A stretch of 64,000 nucleotides of DNA from CAVVNP01 sp963800235 (GTDB lineage Bacteria > Actinomycetota > Acidimicrobiia > Acidimicrobiales > Iamiaceae): contig CAWDAD010000001.1 of assembly GCA_963800235.1 (NCBI GenBank), forward strand, positions 1,736,001 through 1,800,000. Direction: 5' to 3'. A program made the translations under genes and the position numbers. Shown here in pieces: positions 39,668-49,912 of this stretch (positions within the stretch are counted from its first letter, which is position 1; every line of letters starts with the position of its first letter). The notes under the pieces were generated by a model. The model worked only from the letters and a program-made list of their open reading frames with translations. It was not told the DNA's origin and did not search any database.

Positions 39668-40801
39668 TCAGGCGTCGGCGAAGGCCGCCCGCAGGGCGTC
39701 GATCTGCTGACCGAACTCGAAGCGGTCGACCACCCAGTCGCGGCTGGCCGCCCCGACCCGGCGGCGCAGGCCCGGGTCGGCCAGGAAGGTGACGAGCGCC
39801 TCGGCCAGCTCGGGGATCTCGTCGGCGACCCGCAGGTTGCCGGGGGCGACCGCCTCGTGGTTCGAGCCGCACAGGGTCGTGACGACCGGCAGGCCGCAGG
39901 CCATCGCCTCGACGTAGGCCAGGCCGAACTGCTCGTTCCACACCCGCGTCGGCCGGGGGGCGGTCACCAGCACGGCCGACCGGCGCAGCTGCTCGGCCAC
40001 CCCGTGGCGGTCCATCTGCCCGAGCAGCTCGACGGCCCCGCCGCTCGTCGCCGCCCGCTCGCGCACCAGACCCTCGAGCGGGCCACGCCCGATGACCCGG
40101 AGCCGGGCGTCGGGCACCCGCCGACGCACCAGGTCGAAGGCGTCGAGGACGTGGTCGATGCCCTTGTTGGGCGCCAGCGGCGAGGAGAAGATGGCGACCG
40201 GCTCCGCCTGGGGCTCGGGTGGCGGGTGGAAGAGCTGCGTGTCGAGCGGGGGCAGCACGACCCGGCAGCGCGCCTCGGGCACGCCGAGGGCCAGGCAGTG
40301 GTCGAGGGCCGCCTCGACGGTGCACACGACCAGGTCGGCGCGCAGCGAGCGCTGCGTCGCCTGCCGGTAGACGGGCAGCCGGTAGAGGGGGTTGCGGGCG
40401 TCGTTGCCCCAGGTGATCACCGCGTGGCGTGCCCCCTGCCGCCTGGCGAAGCTGCCGGCCTGGGCGCTGACCAGCGCGCAGAGCTCGAGCGACGCCACCC
40501 AGCCGACGTCGAGGTCGAGGCTGTCGAGCCCGGCGAACCAGGCCAGCGCCCCGGCCTCGACGAAGCGTCGGCTGGCCCGGTGGTAGGGCCGCAGGTGCCA
40601 GCGGACCGGGTCGGAGGTGGCGACCTCGCCCACCGCGTGCACGGTGGCGTGGCGCATCTGCGACAGCCAGAACAGCTCCCGGCCGGGTCGCGAGCCCGGG
40701 AGGGCCAACCAGCAGACGTCGAGCTCGTCGGGTTCGGCGGGACGGCCGGCGGGGGGCAATGGGCCTCCGGTCTGGTGCGAGGACAGCGGTGTTCGTAGCA
40801 C
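39668..40801 (-). CDS. Glycosyltransferase family 4 protein
   Basis: This protein of about 377 residues is a GT-B fold retaining glycosyltransferase. The C-terminal donor domain shows IFSSPLAPNKGIDHVLDAF, RVIGRGPLEGL and the motif NEQFGLAYVEAMACGLPVV, the E-x7-E of family GT4. The N-terminal domain has VCWLALPGSRPGRELFWLSQ and ALVSAQAGSFARRQG. The start is uncertain; the GTG at 40799-40801 is used, but the frame is open to 40876 and a TTG near 40759 is also possible. It lies in the envelope island, next to a methyltransferase, and probably adds a sugar to the same product. Confidence 0.85.
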   Translation of the reverse strand: MLRTPLSSHQTGGPLPPAGRPAEPDELDVCWLALPGSRPGRELFWLSQMRHATVHAVGEVATSDPVRWHLRPYHRASRRFVEAGALAWFAGLDSLDLDVGWVASLELCALVSAQAGSFARRQGARHAVITWGNDARNPLYRLPVYRQATQRSLRADLVVCTVEAALDHCLALGVPEARCRVVLPPLDTQLFHPPPEPQAEPVAIFSSPLAPNKGIDHVLDAFDLVRRRVPDARLRVIGRGPLEGLVRERAATSGGAVELLGQMDRHGVAEQLRRSAVLVTAPRPTRVWNEQFGLAYVEAMACGLPVVTTLCGSNHEAVAPGNLRVADEIPELAEALVTFLADPGLRRRVGAASRDWVVDRFEFGQQIDALRAAFADA

Positions 40802-40905
40802 GCCGCCGAACCCCCCGGCGGCCCGGCCCCCGTGCGCTCGGCGAGCCTCGCCAGGCCGCCGCGATGTCGGGCCCACGGGCGGGTCGGTGCCATCATGCTG
40901 GCGCC

Positions 40906-41622
40906 GTGGCCCAGCTGACCCTCGCCTCGCTGAACGCCCGGTGGGGCTACGACGTCGAGAACCGGCCCTTCGACCTCGAGCGGGTGATCGCCGACCTCGA
41001 CACCGACGTCGTCGTGCTGCAGGAGGTCTGGGAGCCGAACGACGGGCCCGGTGCCGCCCGTCGGGCGTCCGACCGCCTCGGCTACTCGTTCTCCGAGGTG
41101 CCGCTGGCCGGCAGCAACGTGCGGGTCGAGCCCCGGATCACCCGCCACGACCACGAGGTCGACGGGTGGTGGGGGTTGGCCGTGCTGTCCCGGGTCCCCG
41201 ACGTCCGGGCCCGGAGCATCGAGGTGGGCCGGCGGCGCGGCCGTTTCGACGTGGCCCACCGCCAGGCGTTGGTGGTGGAGCTGCCGCTGGGCGGCGCTCG
41301 GCTGACGCTGGTGGCGGTGCACCTCTCGTTCGTGCCGCCGAACGCCATCGCCCAGCTCGCCCGGCTCCGGCAGCGGCTCCGCGCCATCGACGGGCCGCTG
41401 GTGGTGGTCGGCGACTTCAACCTGCCGGCGCCGTGCGTCCTCGCCGCCCTGCGACCGGCCCGTCCGGCGGTGCGGGGCAAGACGTTCCCCGCCCGTGGCC
41501 CCATCGCCCAGCTCGACCACCTGCTGGTGCAGGGCGGCGCCACCGCCACCGGCGGGGCGGTGAACGGACCGGTCGGGTCCGATCACCTGCCGATCGTGGC
41601 GACGATCAGGGTCGGGGCGTGA
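40906..41622 (+). CDS. Endonuclease/exonuclease/phosphatase-family protein
   Basis: This 238-residue protein has the EEP fold that cleaves phosphodiester or phosphomonoester bonds. Visible active-site motifs are TLASLNARWG, DVVVLQEVWEP (metal-binding Glu), HLSFVPPNA, VVGDFNLPAP (Asp-Asn) and a final GSDHLPIVATI (Asp-His). Substrate could be DNA, a phospholipid or a phosphorylated metabolite. The GTG at 40906 lies six bases after CATGCT, a -10-like box lacking the first T. The 3' end overlaps the convergent flippase gene by 17 bases. Confidence 0.85.
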   Translation: MAQLTLASLNARWGYDVENRPFDLERVIADLDTDVVVLQEVWEPNDGPGAARRASDRLGYSFSEVPLAGSNVRVEPRITRHDHEVDGWWGLAVLSRVPDVRARSIEVGRRRGRFDVAHRQALVVELPLGGARLTLVAVHLSFVPPNAIAQLARLRQRLRAIDGPLVVVGDFNLPAPCVLAALRPARPAVRGKTFPARGPIAQLDHLLVQGGATATGGAVNGPVGSDHLPIVATIRVGA

Positions 41623-43333
41623 CCGGCGCGACCCGACGGCGGCTCCGCCCCCGGAGCGTCCCGACGGCCAGGCTGATGGCGGCGACGGACGCGTTGCCGA
41701 CGAGCCAGGCCCGGATGGCGCCGTCGATGCGCTGGCCCGGCACCAGGACCAGCGCCAGGACGACGATGCCGACGCCGAAGGTCACGGTGATCAGCACGGT
41801 GCTGAAGGTGTCCTTGCGGAGGCGCGCCTCGGCCAGCCGGATCGTCGAGATGGCCCACGGGATGGCGCCGACCAGGATCAGCGGCAGCAGGTGGACGGCC
41901 TCCTGGTACTCGGGCCCGTAGATCGTGGTGATCAACCGGGCCAGCGGCAGCGACGCCAGGAAGGCGAGCAGCGACAGGCCGCCGGCCAGCCCCATGGCCT
42001 CGCGGGACCGGCGGCGGGACCGCTCCTCCTCCTCGTCCTTGGCGCCCTCGACGAGCAGCACCTGGTGGATCGCCATGGGGATGAAGAACACGGGCAGCGC
42101 GAAGCTCCACGCCACGTAGAAGTTGGCGAACCGCGACTCGGTCACGTAGTGGGCGACGATCACCGGCAACGTGTACTGGGGGGCGTTGAAGGCGAGGGCC
42201 GCCACCCAGTTGACCCCGGCGAAGCGCACGAACGGGCCCACGTCATCCGGCCGGCCCAGGCGGGCGCTGCCGGCGTCGGCGGCGGGGAGGAGGGCGACGC
42301 CGAGCAGCCCCGCCACCGCCATCGGGCCGGCCAGCAGGGCGAAGAGCCACACCGCCTCGTGGCCGTGGATGTCGACCAGCACGAGCACCAGCCGCAACCC
42401 GCTGATCACGACCACCTTGGCCAGCATCCAGCGCCACCGGCGGGCCGCCATCAGCCGGACGTCGACCAGGTTGTAGACGGCGGTGCCGGCGGCCAGGACG
42501 GCGAACATGCACCAGCCGCCGGGCGAGCTGACGAGGGCGGTGGCCTTGCCCGAGACGACGCCGAGGTAGGCGATGGTGGCGACCACCGAGCCGATGGCCG
42601 ACACGACCGCCGACCAGCCGAAGAGGCGGTCGGACTGGACGCCACGGGTCGCCCCGAAGCGGGCCAGGGCGACGTCGATGCCGAGGCTGCTCGCGTAGTT
42701 CACGTACTGCAGCCCGGTGAAGAGGGCCGTGGCGAGGCCGACCACGTCGTCGCTCGCCTTGTGGGCGGCCAGGGACAGGAAGACGACGCCCCCGAGGCTC
42801 TGCAGACCGAGGATGCCGAACAGCCAGAACGAGCCGCGGACGACGTGGGAGCCCCGGACGCCCGGCGGGGTGTCCGGCTCGAGCTCGGCCATCACCGGCT
42901 CGACGTCGAGCGGCTCGATGGTCACGTCATCCGCTCCGACCGCCGGGCGGCCCGCCGCACCCGTGGCCACCAGCCCGGCGACGAGGCACGCGAAGCCGGC
43001 GAAGGCGAGGTGCTGCGCCCCCGGGTTGTCGAGGACCCACAGCGGCGAGACCGTCTCGGTGGTCGGGAGTCCCCGGGCGAGGTCCCACACCAGGACGGCG
43101 ACGAAGCACAGGGCCCCCGCACCCGCCAGCCGACGACCCGACCCGGTGGTCGCCTCGACGCCCACCACCGCGCCGATGGCCAGCCCGATCCAGCCGTCGA
43201 GCGCCGCGCACGCCACCGCCACCGCCGCGATCCGCAGGGGCACCCACGGGTCGGCGCGGAGGCGCCGGGCCCGGAGGCCGAGGCGGCCGGTCGTGGCGGT
43301 CCAGGCGCGGGCGACCGCGGTCCGGGCGGTCAC
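41606..43333 (-). CDS. Oligosaccharide flippase family protein (Wzx-like), with extra N-terminal membrane region
   Basis: This 575-residue protein is a polytopic flippase expected to move a lipid-linked glycan across the membrane. Residues about 1-140 form an extra region of some four helices; a soluble acidic linker (VEPVMAELEPDTPPG) follows. From about residue 165, GSFWLFGILGLQSLGGVVF begins the flippase core with 10-12 helices, including FNAPQYTLPVIVAHYV. The start is a GTG at 43331-43333 whose GTGA overlaps the stop of the AftD-like gene, so both are co-translated. Its place at the end of the minus-strand envelope operon fits an export step. Confidence 0.85.
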   Translation of the reverse strand: MTARTAVARAWTATTGRLGLRARRLRADPWVPLRIAAVAVACAALDGWIGLAIGAVVGVEATTGSGRRLAGAGALCFVAVLVWDLARGLPTTETVSPLWVLDNPGAQHLAFAGFACLVAGLVATGAAGRPAVGADDVTIEPLDVEPVMAELEPDTPPGVRGSHVVRGSFWLFGILGLQSLGGVVFLSLAAHKASDDVVGLATALFTGLQYVNYASSLGIDVALARFGATRGVQSDRLFGWSAVVSAIGSVVATIAYLGVVSGKATALVSSPGGWCMFAVLAAGTAVYNLVDVRLMAARRWRWMLAKVVVISGLRLVLVLVDIHGHEAVWLFALLAGPMAVAGLLGVALLPAADAGSARLGRPDDVGPFVRFAGVNWVAALAFNAPQYTLPVIVAHYVTESRFANFYVAWSFALPVFFIPMAIHQVLLVEGAKDEEEERSRRRSREAMGLAGGLSLLAFLASLPLARLITTIYGPEYQEAVHLLPLILVGAIPWAISTIRLAEARLRKDTFSTVLITVTFGVGIVVLALVLVPGQRIDGAIRAWLVGNASVAAISLAVGTLRGRSRRRVAPVTPRP

Positions 43334-46300
43334 GACGTCGGCTCCCGGCGGCGACGGCGGACGCGGCGGCGCAGCCGGGTCCAGGTGTCGGAGGGGACCA
43401 CGGCCAGCACGATCACGCTGGCCAGGGTGACGCCCGACAGGGCGAAGGAGAGCGAAACGAAGCGCTGGGCGCCGTAGGCGACGTCGATGCGGTGGGTGCC
43501 CGCCGGGATGCGCCAGCCGACCGAGTACCCGTCGATCAGGATCGGCTTGCCGAGCTGCTTGCCGTCGAGGAACGCCTCCCAGCCCTCGTCGAAGGCCTGG
43601 CCGGTGATCAGGTAGTACGGCCGGTCGGAGCGGGCCACCCGGAGCTGGAGGTGGGTGTCGTCCGAGCGCTCGACGGTGACCGCCGGTGCGGCCGGGCGGG
43701 CGCTGGGCGCCCGGGCCGAGGAGAAGCGCATCGAGGACAGCAGCCACGACCGGCCGGTGAGCAGCTCGTGGCCGCCCCTGGGGATGGTGATGCCGTCGGC
43801 GTCGCAGCCCACGAGCGTGACCGGCTGGGTCGCCGACACCCCGGCCACCGACCGCTCGGGGCGCACCAGCAGCTGCTGGTCGTCCAGGCTGGCCATGCTG
43901 AAGCAGGGCGCCGAGGTGGCGTCCGGCGACTGCTGCCAGGCCTGCACCGCGTGCAGCGGCGCGTCGCTGAGGTGGGCGAGCTGGGCGGTGAGGGTGTACG
44001 TGCGCTCGACGGGGAGGTCGAAGCTGCGGTTGATGGAATTCTCCTCGTCGTTGGCCGGATCGTCGCTCGAGGACTGCCGGGTCAGCAGCAGGTCGAGCGG
44101 CTGCGAGGCCAGCTGCAGCTTGGCGGTCGGCGAGAGCCGGGCGTAGCTGTCGGCGAAGGTCGTGGGCATCCGGTCGACCTCGGTGGCCACCACGCCGGGG
44201 ACGTCGATGCTGGTGATGCCGGTGGTGTTGATGCCCGAGGAGACGCCGGTGACGGTCACCGTCACCTCGGAGGCGAGAACGTTCGGGGAAGGTCGCCTGC
44301 GCCGTCCGGCTCTGGGACAGGTCGAGCACCTGGCTCCGGCCGCCGGCAGACACGACGACGCTGGTGACCCGGGCCGGCGAGGTGTCCTGGGCGGTGACGA
44401 GGATCTTCGAGATCCGGATGGGCCGCTCGAAGGTCGCGCTGATCTGCTTGCCCACGGCGGTGCCGAACGGCCCGGCGTTCCAGGCGGTCGACGGATCGGC
44501 GTCGAAGGCGTTGACCGGCTTGCCGTAGGTGTGGGCCCCGAAGTCGATGGCGGAGGCCTCGATGCTGGCGACCCCTTCACGGTGCTGACCGTCTGCGGGA
44601 GGGGTCGTCGGGGTGGAGGGTCATGCGTCGGCACGCCGTTGGGTTCGGCGTCGGCGCCCGGCGCGAGGGTGTTCGAGAAGGTGTCGGTGAGCCGGATCGA
44701 CATCCAGCTCCGCCGGCGGTTGGTGTCGGTGAGCACCATCCCGCTGCCCTGCCGGGCCAGCTGCTCGAGCTCGGCGGTCGAGAGGTCCGGCAGGTAGCGG
44801 AAGGGGCGGCGGCCGTCGAGGAGGCCGGCGGCGACGAGGGACGGGACGGCGAAGCCGTCGCCGGAGACGACGAGGGTGCCGTCGATGGCTCGGCGCGCAC
44901 CACCGGGACTCGGGCCGCGGACGGTCGTACCGCTCGAGGGGATGCAGCGACCGGTCGCCGCTGCTGCTGGTCGTCCGGCACGTCGGGGCGCAGCACGTTC
45001 TGCCCCGCCGGCCGTAGGTCGCGGCCGGCTGGAGGCCCGGGTCGGCCGCGACCTCGGCGTGGATCAGCGAGGGCGACCTGCCGAGCCAACTCCTCGTACC
45101 GGGTGTCGTTGCGGACGAGGACCTGGCTGGCCCCCAGGTATCGGGCCAGCGCCGACAGGGCGCCCTCCGGCAGCTGGCCTCGGTTCAGGGGGACGTCGGT
45201 GCCGGCCATCAGGTTGGCCGCCGGATCTCGCCGGAGCCGGCCACCAGCACGTGGGAGACCACGGTGCGGCGGAACAGCGACGGGAAGATGTCGTCGGGGC
45301 TGCGCATCCCCCAGCGGTAGTTGCCCCCGGCCGCCCCGGGCACCGCGAAGGCCCGGGTCGACGCCGGCATGGCGTTGATGCTGGCGGCGGCCTGCTTCCA
45401 GTAGTCGGGGATGGTCCAGGCCGAGTCGTAGAGGTTGTTCGACCAAGCCGGGTACACCGACACGGCGACGATGACCGAGGCCAGCCCGGCCGCCCCGTAG
45501 CGGGCCGGGCGCGGCCAGCTGCGGTCGCGCCGGCGGATCTCCTGGGCGCCGATCCCGACGCAGATGACCAGCGCCAGCAGCACCAGCGGGCCGATCTTGC
45601 TCGTCGTGCGGAAGGCGACGGTGGCCGGCACGTTGTCGAAGGCCGCCTTGAGCATCTGACCGAAGGGCGGCAGGTCCGTGGGCGGGAAGAGGCCGACCGC
45701 GATGGGCGCGGCGATGGCGAGCAGCAGACCGGCCACCAACCGGGGCCGGCTCCAGCGCCCGCGAACCCACCACACTGGCGGCGGCTGCGCCGATCGGGAC
45801 CAGGAAGGTGGCGGCGACCACCCACGGGGAGGTGAGGTAGCTGACGTAGCTCGGCTCGTAGAGCCGGGTGCCGAACCGGCCGTAGATGGTCCAGAGGCCG
45901 AGCAGCCGGCCGCACCTCGGCGTAGGAGGAGGACTGGGCCACCGCCTGGGGGCTCTCGGTCGCCGACGCGATGGCGGAGCCGGTCGCCGACGCCAGCGCA
46001 GCGGGCAGCAGCCAGTAGAGCGAGACCGCCACCGACAGCGTGGCGAGCCGGAGCAGCGAGCGCAGCTGGTCGCGCCAGCTGATCCGGTCGGCGATGTGCA
46101 TGGCCAGCGACTGCGCCGGCAGGCCGAGCAGCAGGAACAGGGGGATCACGCCGGCGTTCATGCCCGTCATGGCGAAGAAGACCAGGGCGAAGCCGGCCGC
46201 CGTCCGCCACGACGTGGGACGGTGGAGGCTGCGGATCTGGGACGCGGAGCAGCCACGGGAGCAGCGCGAACGGGAGGAGCTCGGGGGTGGTGTTGCCCTG

Positions 46301-46823
46301 GGTGACGACGAAGGCGTTGGCCAGGTACAGGACCATCACGACCATCCGCGCCGTCGGGTTGCTCCGGCCGTCGAGCAGCTCGTCGAAGTACCGCCGGATG
46401 CCCCACGCCGCCACGACCATGACCGCCAGCCGCCACACCCGCACCGTCGCCCACGGCGCCAGCCCGATGGCGTGCAGGGCGTAGATCACGAGGGCGAAGG
46501 GCGCGGCCCCGGTGTTGAAGTTGCCGCGACCGGCCTGCGACAGCTGGGGCAGCCAGGCCGAGAACGTCGCCTGCAGGGCCCGGCCGGGCGCGTAGTAGAT
46601 GTCCGGCGTGGTGTCGGGGGCGAACTGCCCCCAGCGGTTGCCGAAGGTGACGGCGACCAGGACCAGGAAGAGCGCTCCCAGCGCGGCCCGCTCCCGGTTG
46701 CGGGACCGTCGACGGCGCTCCGCCCCGACCTCCCGGGTCCCGCTCGGGGTCGCCGTCGCCGGCGGGCCGGTCCCGCCGGTCGGTCACCGGTTCGCCCCGG
46801 GGCCCGACGGTGGACGCCGTCAC
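43330..46823 (-). CDS. AftD-like (DUF3367) membrane glycosyltransferase, frameshifted
   Basis: Joined across frames this is a protein of about 1,160 residues: an N-terminal GT-C membrane part (GNRWGQFAPDTTPDIYYAPG, then many helices), a large soluble region with a carbohydrate-binding-type segment (GKPVNAFDADPSTAWNAG) and SGMVLTDTNRRR, and a last helix before RRRVRRRRREPTS. It matches the layout of DUF3367 arabinofuranosyltransferases such as AftD, which extend envelope arabinan; the sugar here is unknown. Frame breaks lie near 46750, 46265, 45905, 45775, 45222, 45065, 44575 and 44284. The GTG start overlaps the stop of the upstream GT2 gene (GTGA). A paralogue is at 52440-56780. Confidence 0.8.
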
Positions 46824-47695
46824 GAACCGTCGGGGTCGCTCGGCTCGAGCGCCCCGACGGCGGCGCCGGCCCCGTAGGCCACGAGCTCGCCGGCCCGCAT
46901 GGCGAGCACGCCGGCGGCCACCGCCGGCTTGGCGGCGAGCCGGCGCCAGTTCCTGCGGTAGGCGCCGACCGCCGCACCGGCCTGCCCGGAGAGGGCGCCG
47001 GGGTGGCGCCCCCGGTACCGCTTCAGGCCGCGGCCGTAGTAGTAGCGCTTCTGGATGATGCCGCCGAAGGTCAGGTGGCCCTCGTCGTGAACGATCTCGT
47101 CGGGGATCCAGGCCAGGGTGCACCCGTCGGCGATCATGCGGGTCCGAAGCTCGGCGTCCTCGGTGCCGGCCAACGACTCGAGGAAGCCGCCGGTGTCGAG
47201 CAGGTACCGGCGGCGGACCAGCCGCGGCGACTGGACGAGGATCTCCTCGACGCAGCAGCTGCGCTCGAGGGCGCGGCAGGCGGTCCAGTACCCGTCGCCG
47301 ATGGTGTTCTCGGGGATGAACACCGCGTCGGCGCCGGCCTCGTCGGCCCGCTCCATGGCCCGCTCGATGATGGTCGGCGGCAGCTCCATGTCGGCGTCGA
47401 TCCAGAGGACCCACTCCCCCGACGCCTTCTCGGTGCCGAGGTTGCGCTGGGCGCTGCGCTCCGGGCCGGCCTGGATGGCGACGTCCGCGAGCTGCTCGCT
47501 GATCTCCCAGGTGCCGTCGGTGCTGAAGTTGTCGATGACGATCAGCTCGACCTGCGGCCAGGTCTGGGCCCTGATGGAGCGCAGGCACGCCTCGATGGTG
47601 CGGACGATGTCCTTGGTGACGACGACCACGGAGACCAGGTCGGGCGCGGGGCGGTCGGGCGCTGCGGCGCCGGCGGGTTCGGGGTGCTCGGACAT
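46820..47695 (-). CDS. Glycosyltransferase family 2 protein
   Basis: This 291-residue inverting glycosyltransferase has a GT-A domain: VSVVVVTKDIVRTIEACL, LIVIDNFSTDGT, the metal motif WIDADMEL and GGFLESLAGTEDAELRTRM for the acceptor side. The C-terminal 60 residues are basic with RRNWRRLAAKPAVAAGVLAMRAG, a possible membrane-associating helix. It probably attaches a sugar to a lipid carrier on the cytoplasmic face. Its stop overlaps the start of the AftD-like gene by four bases, indicating coupled production in one operon. Confidence 0.92.
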   Translation of the reverse strand: MSEHPEPAGAAAPDRPAPDLVSVVVVTKDIVRTIEACLRSIRAQTWPQVELIVIDNFSTDGTWEISEQLADVAIQAGPERSAQRNLGTEKASGEWVLWIDADMELPPTIIERAMERADEAGADAVFIPENTIGDGYWTACRALERSCCVEEILVQSPRLVRRRYLLDTGGFLESLAGTEDAELRTRMIADGCTLAWIPDEIVHDEGHLTFGGIIQKRYYYGRGLKRYRGRHPGALSGQAGAAVGAYRRNWRRLAAKPAVAAGVLAMRAGELVAYGAGAAVGALEPSDPDGS

Positions 47696-47832
47696 CTACC
47701 TGCCTTCGCGTCGGTGGGCGGGCGTGCGGGCCGCCGAAGGGGTGGTGGGCGCGCAGCCGGCCGCGCCGGACCGGGCCGGACGGGGGCCGGTCCAGCGTAC
47801 TGAGGTGGGGGATGGCGCTCGGTGCTCGCCCA

Positions 47833-48586
47833 TCATCCGCCGGCGGTGACCACGTAGGGCGAGACCCCGACGGCGTTCGGCGACACGCCGGGGTGGACCT
47901 TGGTGAGGTCGAGCCCCTCGAAGCGCCAGACGAGCGACCGGATGGCGGGGCTGACGTCGAGGTTGACGACCACGTCGTCCGAGCCGGCGGCGACGGTCAG
48001 CGTGAGCGAGCTGGGGGTGGGGTCGGTGGCGGTCACCCCGGCGGGGGCGGAGCCGCTCACCCCGATCGGCGAGCCGGGGTCTTGGCGTCGGCCACCCTGA
48101 TGGTGACGGCGCCGACGCCCGGGCCGCGGATGACCTTCACGTACCAGCCCGAGAACTCCGAGTACCAGAAGTACACGCCGGCGGGTAGGGGGGCGGCCCC
48201 CTGGCTCGGCCGGCCGTCGCCCTCCAGGCCGACGGGCGGGTGGCTGATGTCGGACGGCCACGCCGGACCGGTGCTCGCGGTGGTCGACGCCGCGACGACG
48301 GTGCCGTCGTCGAGGAGGAGGTCGAGGTCTTCGACCCGGAGCCGCTGGTGGCGATGATCACCGCGCCGATGACGATGGCGACGGCCACGATGCCCGCCCC
48401 CAGGAGCACGCGGACGGTGGGCCCGCCCGGGAGGTTGACCGGGGGACGGTCCGGACGGCCGTCCTCGTACTCCAGGTCGTCGTCGGCGAAGGCGTCGTCG
48501 TCGGCGAACTCGTCCACCCCGGCGACGTCGGCATCGGGATCGGCCGCCGACGTCGACGGCTCCCGGTCGCGGTCACGCGGGCTCAC
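47833..48586 (-). CDS. Asp-rich single-pass membrane protein, paralogue 1 of 3, frameshifted
   Basis: Function unknown. Joined across two frame breaks (about 48295 and 48078), the product is about 250 residues: an acidic cytoplasmic N-terminus (DEFADDDAFADDDLEYED), one membrane helix (VRVLLGAGIVAVAIVIGAVII), a Ser/Thr-rich linker, and an extracytoplasmic domain with AGVYFWYSEFSGWYVKV and a beta-rich C-terminus ending YVVTAGG. It shares architecture and the GVYFW motif with the proteins at 50687-51474 and 51545-52286. The start GTG at 48584-48586 has GGAGG five bases upstream. It lies between GT2 and acyltransferase genes on the same strand. Confidence 0.7.
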
Positions 48587-48677
48587 GACACCCTCCTGCC
48601 ACGTGGAGCTGCACCACGCGACGCTATACGCCCCTGCTCCCCGCCCGGCTCCGCGAGGTGGTGGGCGGTGGTGGAGC

Positions 48678-49845
48678 TCACCCCTGCCACGGCGCCCACG
48701 AGCGGAACCGCAGCAGGGGCCGCTCGAGCAGGGTCCACGAGAGCTGGGCGACGGCGAGCGTGCACAGGAGCACCGACGCCAGGAGCACGAAGAACGGCAG
48801 GGTGGTCGCCCCTTCCGGTCGGAGGTCGGTCTGCAACCGGTCGATGATCGGCCCGTGCCAGAGGAAGACGCCGAAGGAGATGCGTCCGAGCCAGACGGCC
48901 GGGGTCGAGGCGAGGGCCCGCACGACGCGCCCCGAGCCCGGCGGGGTGAGCACGGCCACGGCGACGACGAGCACGGCGATGACCCCGAGGGTGCACTGCC
49001 GGCCGACGTAGTCGAGGTCGCGGACGGGATCGAAGAGCCCCGCCGGCAGGCCCGAGTTGGCCAGCACCAGGTAGGCGACCAGCGCGGCCAGGAGGGTGCG
49101 GCCGGGCTGGTCGGCGACCAGCCCGGACAGGGCGCCGCGCCGCTCGCGCTGGCGGGCCGCCACCGTCGCCACCGCCAGCGCCATGCCCAGCGCGAAGGTG
49201 TCGAGGTAGGAGACCAACCAGGTCGAGGTGACCCCGTGGTCGGGGCGGATCCACAGCTTGAAGGCCACGCTCGCCACGTAGAGGACCGCGCAGGCGGCAT
49301 ACTCGAGGCGGAGCTTCGCCTCGAAGGAGCCACCCCAGCGGCGCAGCACCCAGGCGTGGATCGGCAGGTAGACGTAGAACGAGGCCTCGGTGCAGAGGCT
49401 CCACGCCACCGCCAGCCCGCCGAGCGCGGTGGGTGCCGTGTAGATCTGGCCGAGGCCGTAGTACAGGAGGGTCTGGAAGCCCGAGCCGAGCGACCTGGGG
49501 TCGAGCACGTAGGTCGCCACCGTCAGCGCCACCCAGTAGGCGGGGAGGATGCGCAGCGCCCGCCGCCACAGGTAGCGGCCCACGGCGGGGCCGGGCCGGT
49601 CGGCGAGCCGGGCCGCGACCCAGGGCCGGTACAGCAGGAACGCCGACAGCACGAAGAAGACGCTCACCCCGACGTTGAGGTGCTGCAGGTACGGGCCGGC
49701 TCCCCGCTGCGGACCGACCACCCCCGCACCGACCCCGACGTGGAAGACCAGCACGGCGAGTGCCGCCAGGGCCCGTACCCCCTCGGCGGCGTCGAAGCGC
49801 TCGCCGGCGCTCGACCGGGGCGAATGCCAGCTCGGTCGTGCTCAC
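48678..49845 (-). CDS. Acyltransferase-3 family membrane protein, one frameshift near the start
   Basis: This protein of about 385 residues has the acyltransferase-3 core: ERFDAAEGVRALAALAVLVFHVG, LNVGVSVFFVLSAFLLYRPWV, WRRALRILPAYWVAL, WSLCTEASFYVYLPI and FGVFLWHGPII, with about ten helices and no SGNH domain. Such proteins O-acylate envelope sugars or lipids. The frame that holds ERFDAAEG has no start codon; the adjoining frame begins at a GTG (49843-49845). A single extra base near 49819 would join them. A TAGCAT box lies 15 bases before that GTG. A GTG at 49763 is the only intact alternative but would delete conserved residues. Confidence 0.85.
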
Positions 49846-49912
49846 CTCGGCGATCTCCGGATGCTAGGTGGGGCCGTACCGACCGCCGCGGCGTCAGGCG
49901 GCCGCCGGCGCC

